This document shows, one piece after another, positions 1 to 8,364 of a DNA stretch of 64,000 nucleotides (its first letter is position 1; the number at the start of each line of letters is the position of its first letter). The position numbers and the translations under genes are program-made. The notes under the pieces are model-generated. The model did no database searches. It saw only the letters and a program-made list of their open reading frames with translations, and was not told the origin of the DNA. This DNA comes from Opitutia bacterium (GTDB lineage Bacteria; Verrucomicrobiota; Verrucomicrobiia; Opitutales; UBA953), in the NCBI GenBank assembly GCA_947470855.1, contig CANIUQ010000005.1, positions 22,728-86,727 of the forward strand, read 5' to 3'.

Positions 1-2
1 CG

Positions 3-155
3 GTTCACGAGGTAAAAATCGAGTTAATCGCCGAAAAGGTGGATAAGGCCAAAATCTTGAGTGAGCGCAAAATCACCATCGATAAGCCACAGGTTTATGC
101 TCCGCATTATTTTTACCCAGGTAGCCTTTTGGTGAAGGGGGAGATTTTGCCCTGA
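3..155 (+). CDS. 3' end of an unrecognised gene (partial)
   Basis: An open frame enters from the left edge and ends at TGA 153-155, giving the last 50 residues of a protein. The segment ends KGEILP and alternates charged and hydrophobic residues like an edge beta-strand region, with a short aromatic run (PHYFYPG) near its end. It has no motif I recognise, so no function is assigned. I prefer this plus-strand frame to a 60-codon minus-strand frame over the same bases (24-206), because the composition looks protein-like and the following genes lie on the same strand. The rest of the gene is outside the window. Confidence 0.55.
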   Translation, partial: VHEVKIELIAEKVDKAKILSERKITIDKPQVYAPHYFYPGSLLVKGEILP

Positions 156-243
156 TCGAAACTGGATTCTCGATAGCCCAGCCTTGACCGCTTCTTTATC
201 TATCATCAGTTTTTAAACCCTAACACCCAACCTATCACCCATC

Positions 244-1095
244 ATGCGCTTCGGACTCAATACCTTCCTTTACGCTTCTCCCTTCACCAATAAAGATGTT
301 TCGCTCTTTAAGAAATTAAAGAAGTGGGGCTTTGATACAGTGGAAATTGCTATCGAAGACCCTTCGCATGTCGACCCGGCTTTCTTGAAAAAGGCTTCTG
401 CTGATGCTGGGATTGCGATTGGTTCGATTTGTGCAGCGATGGGCCCTGGTCGCGATTTTCGTGGAAGCGCGAAAGATCAAAAAACTTCGATGAAGTATCT
501 AACCGCTCTGGTTGACCAAGCGGCTAAGATGGGCTGTCCTCGCATCATCGGCCCTATTTATTCGGTCGTTGGTCTAATTGGTGCACATGATGATAAAACG
601 AAGGCAAAGCATTTTAAATTAGTGGTTAAGAATCTGAAGAAGCTAGCTAAGCATGCGGAAAAGAAAGGCATCGAACTTTGTGTTGAGCCCCTCAATCGCT
701 TCGAAACAGATTTCTTGAACACCACCGATCAAGGATTGAAATTAATCAAAGCAGTCGGATCGAAAGCGGTGAAGCTCCACTTGGATACATTCCACATGAA
801 CATCGAAGAAAAGAATCAAGCGGATGCGATTTTGCGTGCGGGCAAACACCTTGGTCACTTCCATGCTTGCGGTACCGACCGCGGAACCCCAGGCGGAGAT
901 TCATTAGACTGGAAACCGATTGTGGCCGCCTTGAAGAAGGTTGGTTATAAGGGCGATATTGTTATCGAATCCTTTACCACCGACGTTAAGGTCATTGCAC
1001 GTGCCGCTGCGATTTGGCGCAAGATGGAGCCCAACCGCGATGACATTCCTGTTAAAGGATTGAAGAACATGCACCGCGTTTTTGGTAATAAATAA
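244..1095 (+). CDS. Sugar phosphate isomerase/epimerase, D-tagatose/D-psicose 3-epimerase type
   Basis: This 283-residue protein is a xylose-isomerase-like TIM barrel. The four metal-ligand positions of the ketose 3-epimerase family are all visible: E148 (in VEPLNRFE), D181 (in LHLDTFHMN), H207 (in GHFHACG) and E242 (in IVIESF). Their spacing matches that of the Pseudomonas cichorii tagatose 3-epimerase (E152, D185, H211, E246), offset by four. The enzyme should be cytoplasmic and manganese-dependent, interconverting C3-epimeric ketoses; the real substrate cannot be read from sequence. The ATG at 244 is followed directly by the first barrel strand. A DUF1080 lipoprotein starts 8 bp downstream, a pairing common in Verrucomicrobiota and Planctomycetota sugar-use loci, so the two are probably co-transcribed. 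Confidence 0.92.
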   Translation: MRFGLNTFLYASPFTNKDVSLFKKLKKWGFDTVEIAIEDPSHVDPAFLKKASADAGIAIGSICAAMGPGRDFRGSAKDQKTSMKYLTALVDQAAKMGCPRIIGPIYSVVGLIGAHDDKTKAKHFKLVVKNLKKLAKHAEKKGIELCVEPLNRFETDFLNTTDQGLKLIKAVGSKAVKLHLDTFHMNIEEKNQADAILRAGKHLGHFHACGTDRGTPGGDSLDWKPIVAALKKVGYKGDIVIESFTTDVKVIARAAAIWRKMEPNRDDIPVKGLKNMHRVFGNK

Positions 1096-1103
1096 TTTTA
1101 AAC

Positions 1104-1844
1104 ATGAAATTCACTACTGCTTTTATTGCCTCAGTGGCGCTTGGTTTGGTTGGTTGCGCTGTGCAAAATACTGCACCCGCATCGGCTCCTGAAGCCAAGG
1201 TGCTTTTTAATGGTAAAGACCTCACGGGCTGGGCTGGGTTAGACTACTGGTCTGTTCGTGATGGCGTGATTACTGGACAAAGCACAGCGGAGCGTCCTCT
1301 CAAATCAAACACCTTCTTGGTTTGGCAAGGAGGAGACGTGGCTGATTTTGAATTAACCTTCAAATATAAGGTCGTCGATCAGCATAGCAAGTCAGCGGGC
1401 TTTGGCAACTCGGGCGTTCAGTATCGTAGTTGGATTGTCGAACCAAAGCACTTCGTCGTGGGTGGTTATCAAGCAGACTTCGAATGTGGCACGACTTGGT
1501 CTGGTATTCTTTATGAAGAAAAAGGCCGCGAGATTTTAGCTAAGCGTGGCGAGAAAGTGGTAATCGAAGAAGGCGTCGATGCTAAACATCCTAAAATCAC
1601 AGTGGTTGGTCAGTTGGGTAAATCAGAAGATATCCAAGCAGTGATTAAGCCTGCCGATTGGAACGATTATCGCATCGTGGCCAAAGGAAATCACCTTCAG
1701 CATTTCATTAATGGTGTGCAAACCGTTGATGTTGTCGACCGGACGGCTTTTGGTGCTAAAAAAGGTGTTTTAGCTCTGCAGTTGCACGGCGGAGACCCGA
1801 TGATGGTTCAGTTTAAAGATTTGGTCTTAAAAGAAATTAAGTAA
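1104..1844 (+). CDS. DUF1080 (3-keto-disaccharide hydrolase fold) lipoprotein
   Basis: A 246-residue protein with a lipoprotein signal peptide: a hydrophobic stretch ends in the lipobox LVGC with Cys18. The mature part begins with the DUF1080 signature (LFNGKDLTGW) and continues as one concanavalin-like beta-sandwich, with the family's N-S-G-V-Q-Y-R segment and the terminal F-K-D-L-V-L-K-E strand. Characterised family members hydrolyse 3-keto-glycosides, and many others are unassigned. It is probably anchored in the outer membrane facing the periplasm. It lies 8 bp after the epimerase gene and is followed by a strong terminator, so the two form a short operon for a modified sugar. The exact substrate is unknown. 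Confidence 0.9.
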   Translation: MKFTTAFIASVALGLVGCAVQNTAPASAPEAKVLFNGKDLTGWAGLDYWSVRDGVITGQSTAERPLKSNTFLVWQGGDVADFELTFKYKVVDQHSKSAGFGNSGVQYRSWIVEPKHFVVGGYQADFECGTTWSGILYEEKGREILAKRGEKVVIEEGVDAKHPKITVVGQLGKSEDIQAVIKPADWNDYRIVAKGNHLQHFINGVQTVDVVDRTAFGAKKGVLALQLHGGDPMMVQFKDLVLKEIK

Positions 1845-1864
1845 TCACCATCCTTCTTTTTGCC

Positions 1865-1896
1865 AAAGGCCATGGAAGCACTCCATGGCCTTTTTT
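1865..1896 (+). terminator. Rho-independent terminator after the DUF1080 gene
   Basis: A perfect hairpin AAGGCCATGG / CCATGGCCTT (1866-1875 with 1883-1892) is followed by a run of T. It lies 20 bases after the DUF1080 stop codon and ends the epimerase/DUF1080 unit. Confidence 0.9.
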
Positions 1897-1957
1897 GTTG
1901 ATGATTTAATCTCTGGGTGTCGCTTGACCCACTCCAGTTTCTGCTAGTGTGAATTGA

Positions 1958-2653
1958 ATGAGTAAAAACTTTGCGCTAATCGGAGGCACCAGTGGCATTG
2001 GTTTAGCGACAACCCAACACCTGCAGCGCGAAGGACATCAACTTTATCTGGCGGGAAGACATGAGGCGGTTGCTCAATCGATGGGGTTACCGTTTCAGTT
2101 TTTTGATGCACAAAATCCAGTACCCCTGACTTGGCCGGAAAAATTAGATGGTTTGGTTTATTGTCCAGGTACAATCCAATTAAAACCATTTCATCGGCTG
2201 ACATCGGAAGACTTCTTAAAAGATTTTCAGATTAACTGTTTAGGTGCAGTGGCCGCTCTGCAATCAGCGTTGCCAGCTCTAAAGGCTTCGGGCAAAGCGT
2301 CGGTGGTTCTCTTCTCAACCGTGGCCGTTGTTCAGGGCATGCCTATGCATGCGAGCATTGCGACGGCGAAAGGTGCGGTGGAGGGATTAACCCGAAGTTT
2401 GGCCGCAGAATGGGCTCCTTTAATCCGTGTTAATGCGATCGCCCCTTCTTTAACCGATACTCCATTGGCGGGGAATTTGCTTAACTCGGATTCCAAGAAA
2501 GAGGCTGCCGGCAAGCGACATCCGTTACAGCAAGTCGGCAAGCCTGAGGATTTGGCTTCTTTGGTTGCTTACCTACTTTCCGATGCCTCGTCCTTTATGA
2601 CTGGTCAGGTGTTGTCGGTTGATGGTGGGCTTTCCTCTGTGCGACTCTTTTAA
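1958..2653 (+). CDS. Short-chain dehydrogenase/reductase (SDR) fold protein lacking the catalytic Tyr
   Basis: A 231-residue Rossmann-fold protein. The cofactor loop is GGTSGIG (residues 9-15), the NNAG-like strand is YCPGT (68-72), and the terminal segment FMTGQVLSVDGG is typical of classical SDRs. The active-site serine region is present (S120), but the YxxxK motif is changed: Lys138 is kept in IATAKGAVEGL while the tyrosine position is Ile134. Codons at this point read cleanly (AGC ATT GCG ACG GCG AAA), so it is not a frame slip. Such proteins either use another acid or have lost dehydrogenase activity. The gene stands alone between two terminators. A TTGACC box lies 34 bases before the ATG and no Shine-Dalgarno is visible. 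Substrate unknown. Confidence 0.88.
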   Translation: MSKNFALIGGTSGIGLATTQHLQREGHQLYLAGRHEAVAQSMGLPFQFFDAQNPVPLTWPEKLDGLVYCPGTIQLKPFHRLTSEDFLKDFQINCLGAVAALQSALPALKASGKASVVLFSTVAVVQGMPMHASIATAKGAVEGLTRSLAAEWAPLIRVNAIAPSLTDTPLAGNLLNSDSKKEAAGKRHPLQQVGKPEDLASLVAYLLSDASSFMTGQVLSVDGGLSSVRLF

Positions 2654-2654
2654 A

Positions 2655-2690
2655 AAGATAAGCCCGAAAACGTTTCCGCTTTCGGGCTTA
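2655..2690 (-). terminator. Terminator shared by the SDR gene and the pdh operon
   Basis: An 11-bp perfect inverted repeat TAAGCCCGAAA / TTTCGGGCTTA (2659-2669 and 2680-2690) lies between two convergent genes. On the minus strand it is followed by a T-rich tract (ATCTTTTTAA), so it best fits the pyruvate dehydrogenase operon; it may also stop plus-strand transcription. Confidence 0.8.
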
Positions 2691-2709
2691 AGTTTAGGAA
2701 TCTCGGCGA

Positions 2710-3993
2710 TTACAAGATAATCGAAGTGGGAGCTTCGAGAATTTGTTTTAGGGCCTGCAGGAATTGGGCTCCATTGGCTCCATCGACAACGCGGTGATCT
2801 CCAGAAAGGCCGATAACCATGCGCTGTCCGACAACGATACGATCCTGTTCATCGACTACAGCTTTTTTAATGGTGGCTCCGACAGAGAGAATCGCCGCAT
2901 TGGGCATATTAATGATACCGAAAAATCCAGAGATTCCATACATACCAAGATTGGTCACCGTGAAGGTAGAGCCGGACATTTCAGCGGGCGTTAATTTTTT
3001 GCTACGAGCTTTGCCAATCAGAGCCTTGGCCTCGAGGGCGATTTCTTTGAGGGACTTTGAATGGGCATCGCGTACGACCGGAGTGACCAATCCATCTTCA
3101 AGTGCTACGCCAAAGGCGAGGTGTACCGCAGAATGTTGGCGAATACTGGTTCCCGCCCACGAGGCATTAACCGCAGGCACTTGGCGAAGCGCTTCCGCTG
3201 AAGCCTTAAGAATGAAATCATTAACCGAGAGCTTGAGAGCTTTTTCGCCACCCGCATCCGCCAAGCGTTTGTTGATTGATTCACGCATTGCCAGCAAAGG
3301 AGCAGCATCGATTTCCACCTCGAGGTAAAAATGGGGAACGGTGGTTTTTGATTCAATCAGACGACGAGCAATCGTTGCCCGCATATTACTGACAGGTACA
3401 TCGGTGTCGTCTTGGATGCCTTTTCCGTCTGATGGCTTCGCTACGGCCACGGAAAGTGGAGTTGCTGGAGCGGTGGCTGCGGGGATTGATGTCGCCGCGA
3501 CAACATCGCGGCCGACGATGCGTCCATCTGGACCTGTTCCTGAAAGCTTGGCGAGATTGAGGGCTGCTTTCTCCGCCATGCGTTTAGCGTAGGGAGAGGC
3601 TTTGGTTCGCGTTGCATCGCTCTTCGCTGTTACAGGGGCTGGACTGGAGGCAGGAGCCTCGGGAATACAAGGAATACCGGTACTTTCTGGAATAGCAGGA
3701 GTCGGGCTGGCTTTGGGAGGAGTGCTTTTGGTTTTGGGGTCAGGGGCTTCCTCTCCTTTTTTGCCAATCGCACAGATGGGATCGCCGACAGGCAGTTGTG
3801 AGCCTGCTGGAGCGTAAATTTTTAAAATGGTTCCAGGGACCGTGCAGGAGAGTTCCATCGTGGCTTTGTCGGTTTCGACTTCAGCCAAGATATCACCAAA
3901 AGCGACGGTCTGACCTTCTTTAATATTCCATTTTACCAAAGTGCCGACCGACATCGTGTCGGACAGTTTTGGCATATCAATAATTTCGGCCAT
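2710..3993 (-). CDS. pdhC: Pyruvate dehydrogenase E2, dihydrolipoamide acetyltransferase
   Basis: This 427-residue protein is the core of the pyruvate dehydrogenase complex and transfers acetyl groups from lipoamide to coenzyme A. Domains in order: one lipoyl domain at 1-80 with the lipoylated Lys43 in ETDKATM; a Pro/Ala-rich linker to about 125; a peripheral-subunit-binding domain near 130-165 (SPYAKRMAEK, GRIVGRDV); a second linker; and the catalytic domain from about 200, with the DHRVVDG motif holding His400 and Asp404. It is the last gene of the unit E1-alpha, E1-beta, E2, starting 19 bp after E1-beta. No E3 (lipoamide dehydrogenase) gene lies in the window. A branched-chain 2-oxoacid complex is the alternative, but a heterodimeric E1 with this E2 is the usual pyruvate form in this phylum. 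Confidence 0.93.
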   Translation of the reverse strand: MAEIIDMPKLSDTMSVGTLVKWNIKEGQTVAFGDILAEVETDKATMELSCTVPGTILKIYAPAGSQLPVGDPICAIGKKGEEAPDPKTKSTPPKASPTPAIPESTGIPCIPEAPASSPAPVTAKSDATRTKASPYAKRMAEKAALNLAKLSGTGPDGRIVGRDVVAATSIPAATAPATPLSVAVAKPSDGKGIQDDTDVPVSNMRATIARRLIESKTTVPHFYLEVEIDAAPLLAMRESINKRLADAGGEKALKLSVNDFILKASAEALRQVPAVNASWAGTSIRQHSAVHLAFGVALEDGLVTPVVRDAHSKSLKEIALEAKALIGKARSKKLTPAEMSGSTFTVTNLGMYGISGFFGIINMPNAAILSVGATIKKAVVDEQDRIVVGQRMVIGLSGDHRVVDGANGAQFLQALKQILEAPTSIIL

Positions 3994-4012
3994 AGGAAGA
4001 GTGTAGGGGAAA

Positions 4013-4990
4013 TTAGGCTAGGACTTTAAGGGCTGCTTCGACGACGCGAGCAGGGTAGGGGAGCTGTAAGTCCTCCATGCGTTTGCAGTAGATTTGCGGA
4101 GCATCGATGGATGAAACGCGGCCGATCGGAGCATCCAAGTCATCAAATGCGCGGGCTTGAATGAGGTAGGCAACTTGGGCGTCCACGCCACAGAAAGGCT
4201 TGTTTTCTTCAACTAAGAGTGCGCGATGAGTTTTCCGCACAGAAGCTAAAATCGTTTCTTCATCGAGGGGACGAATGGATCGTAAATCGACAACCTCTAC
4301 ACTCACGCCGTGTTCTTTTTCTAAAATTTCGGCAGCTTTCAGTGAAGTGATGACGGCACGACCATGGGCAACGATGGTAAGATCGGATCCCTCGCGCTTG
4401 ATATCAGCGACCCCGATGGGAACAATGTAATCTTCATCGGGCACTTCACCTTTATCATTATAAAGAATCGTATTCTCCATCACATAAACGGGATCGTTGT
4501 CGCGAATCGCAGCCTTTAATAATCCTTTCGCGTCGTATGGACTTGCTGGACAAACCACCTTGATGCCAGGGTGTGAAGCGAGAATCGCTTCGGGCGTGTG
4601 CGAGTGAGTAGCTCCGACGTTGGTTCCACCATTCGCTGGTCCGCGAATAACAATCGGGCAGTGAATGAGCCCGCCAGACATATAACGAATGTTGCCAGCG
4701 TTATTAACGATTTGGTCAAATGCCACATAAGAGAATGACCAGAACATGAGTTCCATGACTGGGCGAATACCCAACATGGAGGCACCAATTCCTAGTCCGA
4801 TAAATCCTGCTTCAGAGATGGGCGTATCAACAATGCGTTTAGGGCCAAATTCTTTGAGCAAACCTTCGGTTACTTTGTAAGCGCCATTAAACTGAGCGAC
4901 TTCTTCGCCCATAATCACGACATTTTCGTCGCGTTTTAATTCCTCGCGCATGGCAGCGCGTAGGGCTTCTCGGTAAGAAATAACAGGCAT
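4013..4990 (-). CDS. pdhB: Pyruvate dehydrogenase E1 component, beta subunit
   Basis: A 325-residue transketolase-like protein, the beta half of the heterotetrameric E1 that decarboxylates pyruvate with thiamine diphosphate. It starts with the standard ISYREALRAAMREEL, carries the acidic segment GEEVAQFNGAYKVTEGL near residue 30 with the conserved activating glutamate, and has the family signature TPISEAGFIGLGIGASMLG at about 55-75. The C-terminal transketolase domain includes VVDLRSIRPLD. Length is typical. It lies 20 bp after E1-alpha and 19 bp before E2, so the three subunits are translated from one message. Confidence 0.95.
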   Translation of the reverse strand: MPVISYREALRAAMREELKRDENVVIMGEEVAQFNGAYKVTEGLLKEFGPKRIVDTPISEAGFIGLGIGASMLGIRPVMELMFWSFSYVAFDQIVNNAGNIRYMSGGLIHCPIVIRGPANGGTNVGATHSHTPEAILASHPGIKVVCPASPYDAKGLLKAAIRDNDPVYVMENTILYNDKGEVPDEDYIVPIGVADIKREGSDLTIVAHGRAVITSLKAAEILEKEHGVSVEVVDLRSIRPLDEETILASVRKTHRALLVEENKPFCGVDAQVAYLIQARAFDDLDAPIGRVSSIDAPQIYCKRMEDLQLPYPARVVEAALKVLA

Positions 4991-5010
4991 GAAAGTGATG
5001 AGTTAAAAGT

Positions 5011-6138
5011 TTATTCAAAAATAATCGTACCACGGCTGGTGGTTTGTGGGCCGCGGTTATCTTCTTCCCAGTAGATGTGCTTGGTGATGTCTGCGACTGT
5101 GGGGTCGGGTGACTCGTCGGCAAAAACTGCCGCCGCATCTGCTTCCTCCATTGCGGATTGATTGATAGATTCAACCAATTCCTTGGTCAGAACTTTAGCG
5201 AGAAGTAATTCCTTTTCGAAAAGGAAAACGGGATCTTTTGTTTCTCGGTAAGTCTTAATTTCTTCTTTGTCGCGATAGGTCTTATCTGGGTCAGCCATGG
5301 AGTGGCCGAAGTAGCGATAGGTGAAAATTTCCAAAACGGTGGGTTTGGATTTTTCATGAGCTCGTTTGAGTGCCTCGGAGGTTTTGGCACGAACTTCATA
5401 GACATCGTGACCATTGATGATATCCCAATCCATACCATAGCCCTCGGCTCGTTTCGCCAGACAGCCAGGATGTGCGGATGAGCGTTCCTGTGAAGTGCCC
5501 ATGGAATAGCCGTTGTTTTCGATTACAAAAATAACCGGCAAATCCCAAAGGGCGGCGAGATTGTAGGCTTCATGAACGGCGCCTTGATTCACAGCTCCAT
5601 CGCCCATGTAAGCGAGGCAGGAGCCTTTGAGTCCGCGATATTTCACTGCATAGGCTAATCCAGTGCCAAGGGGGGCTTGTCCGCCCACAATGCCGTGACC
5701 ACCCCAGTAGTTTTTGTCGGGAGCGAAATAGTGCATCGATCCACCTTTACCTTGAGAGCAGCCAGTAATTTTTCCCGTCAGTTCGGCCATACACTCATTC
5801 ATGCTCATTCCGACCATGAGGCCATGGCCATGATCTCGGTAGCCAGTAATGACATGATCATTCTTTCCGAGTAGTGAAATCGTTCCGGCAGCGACGGCTT
5901 CCTGGCCGACATACAAGTGTAGAAACCCTCCGATTTTACCTTGTTGGTAGGTGCGGATGCATCGCTGTTCGAAATGGCGAATGCGCACCATCTTTGTATA
6001 AAGTGCGATTTTCTCCGCCGAAGTGAGAGCAGCGTTGACGGGGTGTTGAGCAAATTCAGAAGGCCCAGCGGGACGCTTCAATGACTCAGGATGGGTGAAG
6101 GCGGTGGATTTAGCCACGGTGGTTAGTTTGTCATCCAT
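5011..6138 (-). CDS. pdhA: Pyruvate dehydrogenase E1 component, alpha subunit
   Basis: A protein of about 375 residues that binds thiamine diphosphate: the GDG...NN motif is seen as GDGAVNQGA followed by VIENNGYSMG (roughly residues 178-212). The loop RYFGHSMADPDKTYR corresponds to the active-site loop that is phosphorylated in mitochondrial homologues. The frame extends four codons upstream to a TTG at 6150, but ATG 6138 is more likely. There is no Shine-Dalgarno. A TTGACC box on this strand (6164-6159) sits only 26 bases upstream of the ATG. The gene heads the pdhA-pdhB-pdhC operon and diverges from the HPr gene. Confidence 0.94.
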   Translation of the reverse strand: MDDKLTTVAKSTAFTHPESLKRPAGPSEFAQHPVNAALTSAEKIALYTKMVRIRHFEQRCIRTYQQGKIGGFLHLYVGQEAVAAGTISLLGKNDHVITGYRDHGHGLMVGMSMNECMAELTGKITGCSQGKGGSMHYFAPDKNYWGGHGIVGGQAPLGTGLAYAVKYRGLKGSCLAYMGDGAVNQGAVHEAYNLAALWDLPVIFVIENNGYSMGTSQERSSAHPGCLAKRAEGYGMDWDIINGHDVYEVRAKTSEALKRAHEKSKPTVLEIFTYRYFGHSMADPDKTYRDKEEIKTYRETKDPVFLFEKELLLAKVLTKELVESINQSAMEEADAAAVFADESPDPTVADITKHIYWEEDNRGPQTTSRGTIIFE

Positions 6139-6253
6139 TGGAGGGGGCAAGGCGTTAAGGTCAAGCGAACCTGCTGAGGAAGGGGATTAGACTTGACCCC
6201 AGCCCCGGCTCGGCACCCTTTCTTATCTTTATCTCGCTCCTCACCCACGTTCT

Positions 6254-6541
6254 ATGGAAGAAAACTCTGAGGTCCAAACTCGCGAATTCACGGTCCAAAA
6301 TCGGATGGGCATACATACCCGTCCTTCGGCCCAAATTGTCCGTTTGGCCAATCGCTACCCCGAATTAGAGGTTTCGGTGACGAAAGATGATGAAGTTGTT
6401 AACGGAAAGAGTATAATGGGTCTTATGATGTTAGCCGCCGGACAGGGGTCTCGTCTCAAGTTCTCAGTTAAAGGGAAGGATGCAGAAGCTTTTTTAAATG
6501 AAATGGAGGCCTTGTTTGCGCGGAAGTTCGATGAATCATAA
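6254..6541 (+). CDS. HPr family phosphocarrier protein
   Basis: A 95-residue protein matching HPr with a few extra N-terminal residues. The phosphorylation site is in GIHTRPSAQ (His21, usually LHARPA) and the regulatory serine is in NGKSIMGLMML (Ser53), so both the enzyme-I site and the HPr-kinase site are kept. It could act in a sugar phosphotransferase system or, more likely with no sugar permease nearby, in a regulatory phosphorelay. The gene diverges from the pyruvate dehydrogenase operon across 115 bp, which suggests but does not prove a link with carbon flow. A GTG-started exported protein begins 8 bp downstream. Confidence 0.92.
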   Translation: MEENSEVQTREFTVQNRMGIHTRPSAQIVRLANRYPELEVSVTKDDEVVNGKSIMGLMMLAAGQGSRLKFSVKGKDAEAFLNEMEALFARKFDES

Positions 6542-6549
6542 GATTTCCT

Positions 6550-7749
6550 GTGCTCTCTTTCCTCTCAAGTCTGCTCTTTGCGAGTTTGCTCGGTGTCGCG
6601 ACACCGCCTCCAGTAACTATTTCTGATGCGGAAGTCCCTAAATATCTAAATAATTTAGAGCTTTCTGAATGGGGTCGATCTAAGCGCCTTTTTGAAGCTG
6701 GACAATCACGCCTACAAAAAGGTCAGAGCATGATGAATGCTCCAGTTATTAGTTTAGAGGGTTCTTTTAAAGAGTCTCCCGAAGTTGTCAAAGCACGTGC
6801 TCAGAAAGTGATTGATGAGGGGCAGACTCAAATGGCTCAAGCGGCGACTTCCTTAGGTCGACTTCGTAGTGTGGCTAATGCACGTTTTCTTGAGGAAACA
6901 AAAACAATTACTCTAACAGGGGAGTCGGATTTTCGTAAATGGGATATTGCCCTTTCTCTTTCGGCAGTCCGATTGCAAAAAGCCTCGCGAGACATGGGAT
7001 TCAAAGAAAACCATCTCGTTGGGTCGATACAGTTTCTCTTTGATAACAGGGGTCTGCGTAGCAGGTCACTAACCGATGCCTTGCGTACGACCTGGAATAA
7101 ACTCGATGCAGGGTTTTTGGCCAATCAGCCTTTGGGTGGCTATCGACTTACTTCAGGTCCAAGTTCGCGCCAGCCACCTTCTTTGTCGTCGGATTGGAAA
7201 ACTCCGCGAGGTCCACGGGAGACATCAATCATCTGGGCGGAGTTATATTCTATCTCCCCTGATAATAGTTCGGCTCTCCTCTTTGTTTGTTTAGCCGATG
7301 CATCCACGATGCAGGTGGTTGCTTCCGAATTCTATTTAACAACCTTTGGTCCAACTATTTCGACCTCTAAATACAAATCGGCTCGTTTTTATTTGCGGGA
7401 CGAAAAGAGTTTTTTACCCCGACTTTCAAAAGCGGGAGGGGTTAATACGAGTTTGGCAAACCAAAGAATGGGAGAGTCGATTTTACGGCAGATTTTGGTT
7501 CGCTTTCCTGAAATTCGAATCACTTCGAGAATCTCGCTAGCAGCTCTTTTTTCTGAGGTAGAAGAGGGATGGGATATGGGAATGACGAAGAGCCAATTAG
7601 GTTTTTCGGCTGATCCGCAGGGGCAGGGCGAAGCGAAGTGGCTCTACTTAGTGCAAAAAAAAGCTTCGCTAAGTTCTGCCAATTTAGAAATTGTCGGCCC
7701 GCTGACTTTGGAATTGGAGCCTCTTGAAACATCAAAGTCTAAGCCTTAG
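6550..7749 (+). CDS. Exported protein of unknown function
   Basis: A 399-residue protein starting at GTG 6550 with a clear signal peptide (about residues 1-18, leucine-rich, ending near GVATPPP). The mature part has an alpha-helical, coiled-coil-prone region around 40-110, rich in Gln, Ala and Arg, followed by mixed alpha/beta sequence. I recognise no family. It starts 8 bp after the HPr gene and is probably co-transcribed with it, though an envelope role fits no simple HPr function. Its last 11 bases overlap, tail to tail, the end of the deformylase gene on the other strand. Probably periplasmic or envelope-associated. Confidence 0.75.
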   Translation: MLSFLSSLLFASLLGVATPPPVTISDAEVPKYLNNLELSEWGRSKRLFEAGQSRLQKGQSMMNAPVISLEGSFKESPEVVKARAQKVIDEGQTQMAQAATSLGRLRSVANARFLEETKTITLTGESDFRKWDIALSLSAVRLQKASRDMGFKENHLVGSIQFLFDNRGLRSRSLTDALRTTWNKLDAGFLANQPLGGYRLTSGPSSRQPPSLSSDWKTPRGPRETSIIWAELYSISPDNSSALLFVCLADASTMQVVASEFYLTTFGPTISTSKYKSARFYLRDEKSFLPRLSKAGGVNTSLANQRMGESILRQILVRFPEIRITSRISLAALFSEVEEGWDMGMTKSQLGFSADPQGQGEAKWLYLVQKKASLSSANLEIVGPLTLELEPLETSKSKP

Positions 7750-8326
7750 GCGTTTTTTTCTTCAAAGCCTTTAAGTTGGCCACGGTCTGACGTTGTAATT
7801 TTTTTACTTTGGTTGTGACGAGGATTTGGTGTGCCCGTGTCATTCGATCGATAAATAAAACACCTTGGCAGTGGTCGTACTCGTGTTGCAGGCAACGAGC
7901 CAGAAGCCCTTCTGCCTCTAAGGTGTGTGGCTTACCTTGGGTGTCTAAATAGGAGACGCGAACTTTTTCAATACGCTCTACTTCTCCCGTGATTCCTGGA
8001 AAAGAGAGACAGCCTTCCGAACAAATTTTAGAGGGGCCCTCTAAAATCGTCAGCTTAGGATTGGCTAATGCAAGAGGCATCACCATGTTGGCTGGCACAT
8101 TTTTGCCATCAAGGTTGATGGGATGTGCAGGGTCATCAACATCGACGACGAAGAGCTGTAGGGCTAATCCAAATTGCGGGGCGGCGAGCCCGATGCCATT
8201 GGCCTCGTGCATGGCTTTAATCATTGCATCTCCCGTAGTAACTAAGGATGGGCCGAATGCATTAATGTCTTCGCCACGCGTACGAAGAATGGGATCGCCA
8301 TAAAGACGAATGGAGTCGGAAGCCAT
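7739..8326 (-). CDS. def: Peptide deformylase
   Basis: A 195-residue enzyme that removes the N-formyl group from nascent proteins. All three catalytic motifs are intact: GIGLAAPQ (44-51), EGCLS (104-108, metal-ligand Cys) and HEYDH (148-152, the two metal-ligand His and catalytic Glu). The open frame extends to 8401, but ATG 8326 is preferred because the protein then begins directly with the conserved IRLYGDPILR strand, a GGAAGG ribosome binding site lies just upstream, and overlap with the upstream regulator gene disappears. The Lys-rich C-terminal extension of about 30 residues is slightly long for the family. Cytoplasmic, ribosome-associated. Confidence 0.95.
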   Translation of the reverse strand: MASDSIRLYGDPILRTRGEDINAFGPSLVTTGDAMIKAMHEANGIGLAAPQFGLALQLFVVDVDDPAHPINLDGKNVPANMVMPLALANPKLTILEGPSKICSEGCLSFPGITGEVERIEKVRVSYLDTQGKPHTLEAEGLLARCLQHEYDHCQGVLFIDRMTRAHQILVTTKVKKLQRQTVANLKALKKKTPKA

Positions 8327-8364
8327 ACCTTCCACTCTAAGATAAATAAAAAGCGTTAAACAGA

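Noticed and set aside
24..206. Minus-strand 60-codon frame at the left edge
   Set aside because: It overlaps a better plus-strand coding tail that ends at 155; no family features on the minus strand.
3105..3817. Plus- and minus-strand frames inside pdhC
   Set aside because: Shadows of the Ala/Pro-rich linker and catalytic domain of E2; no start signals or family features.
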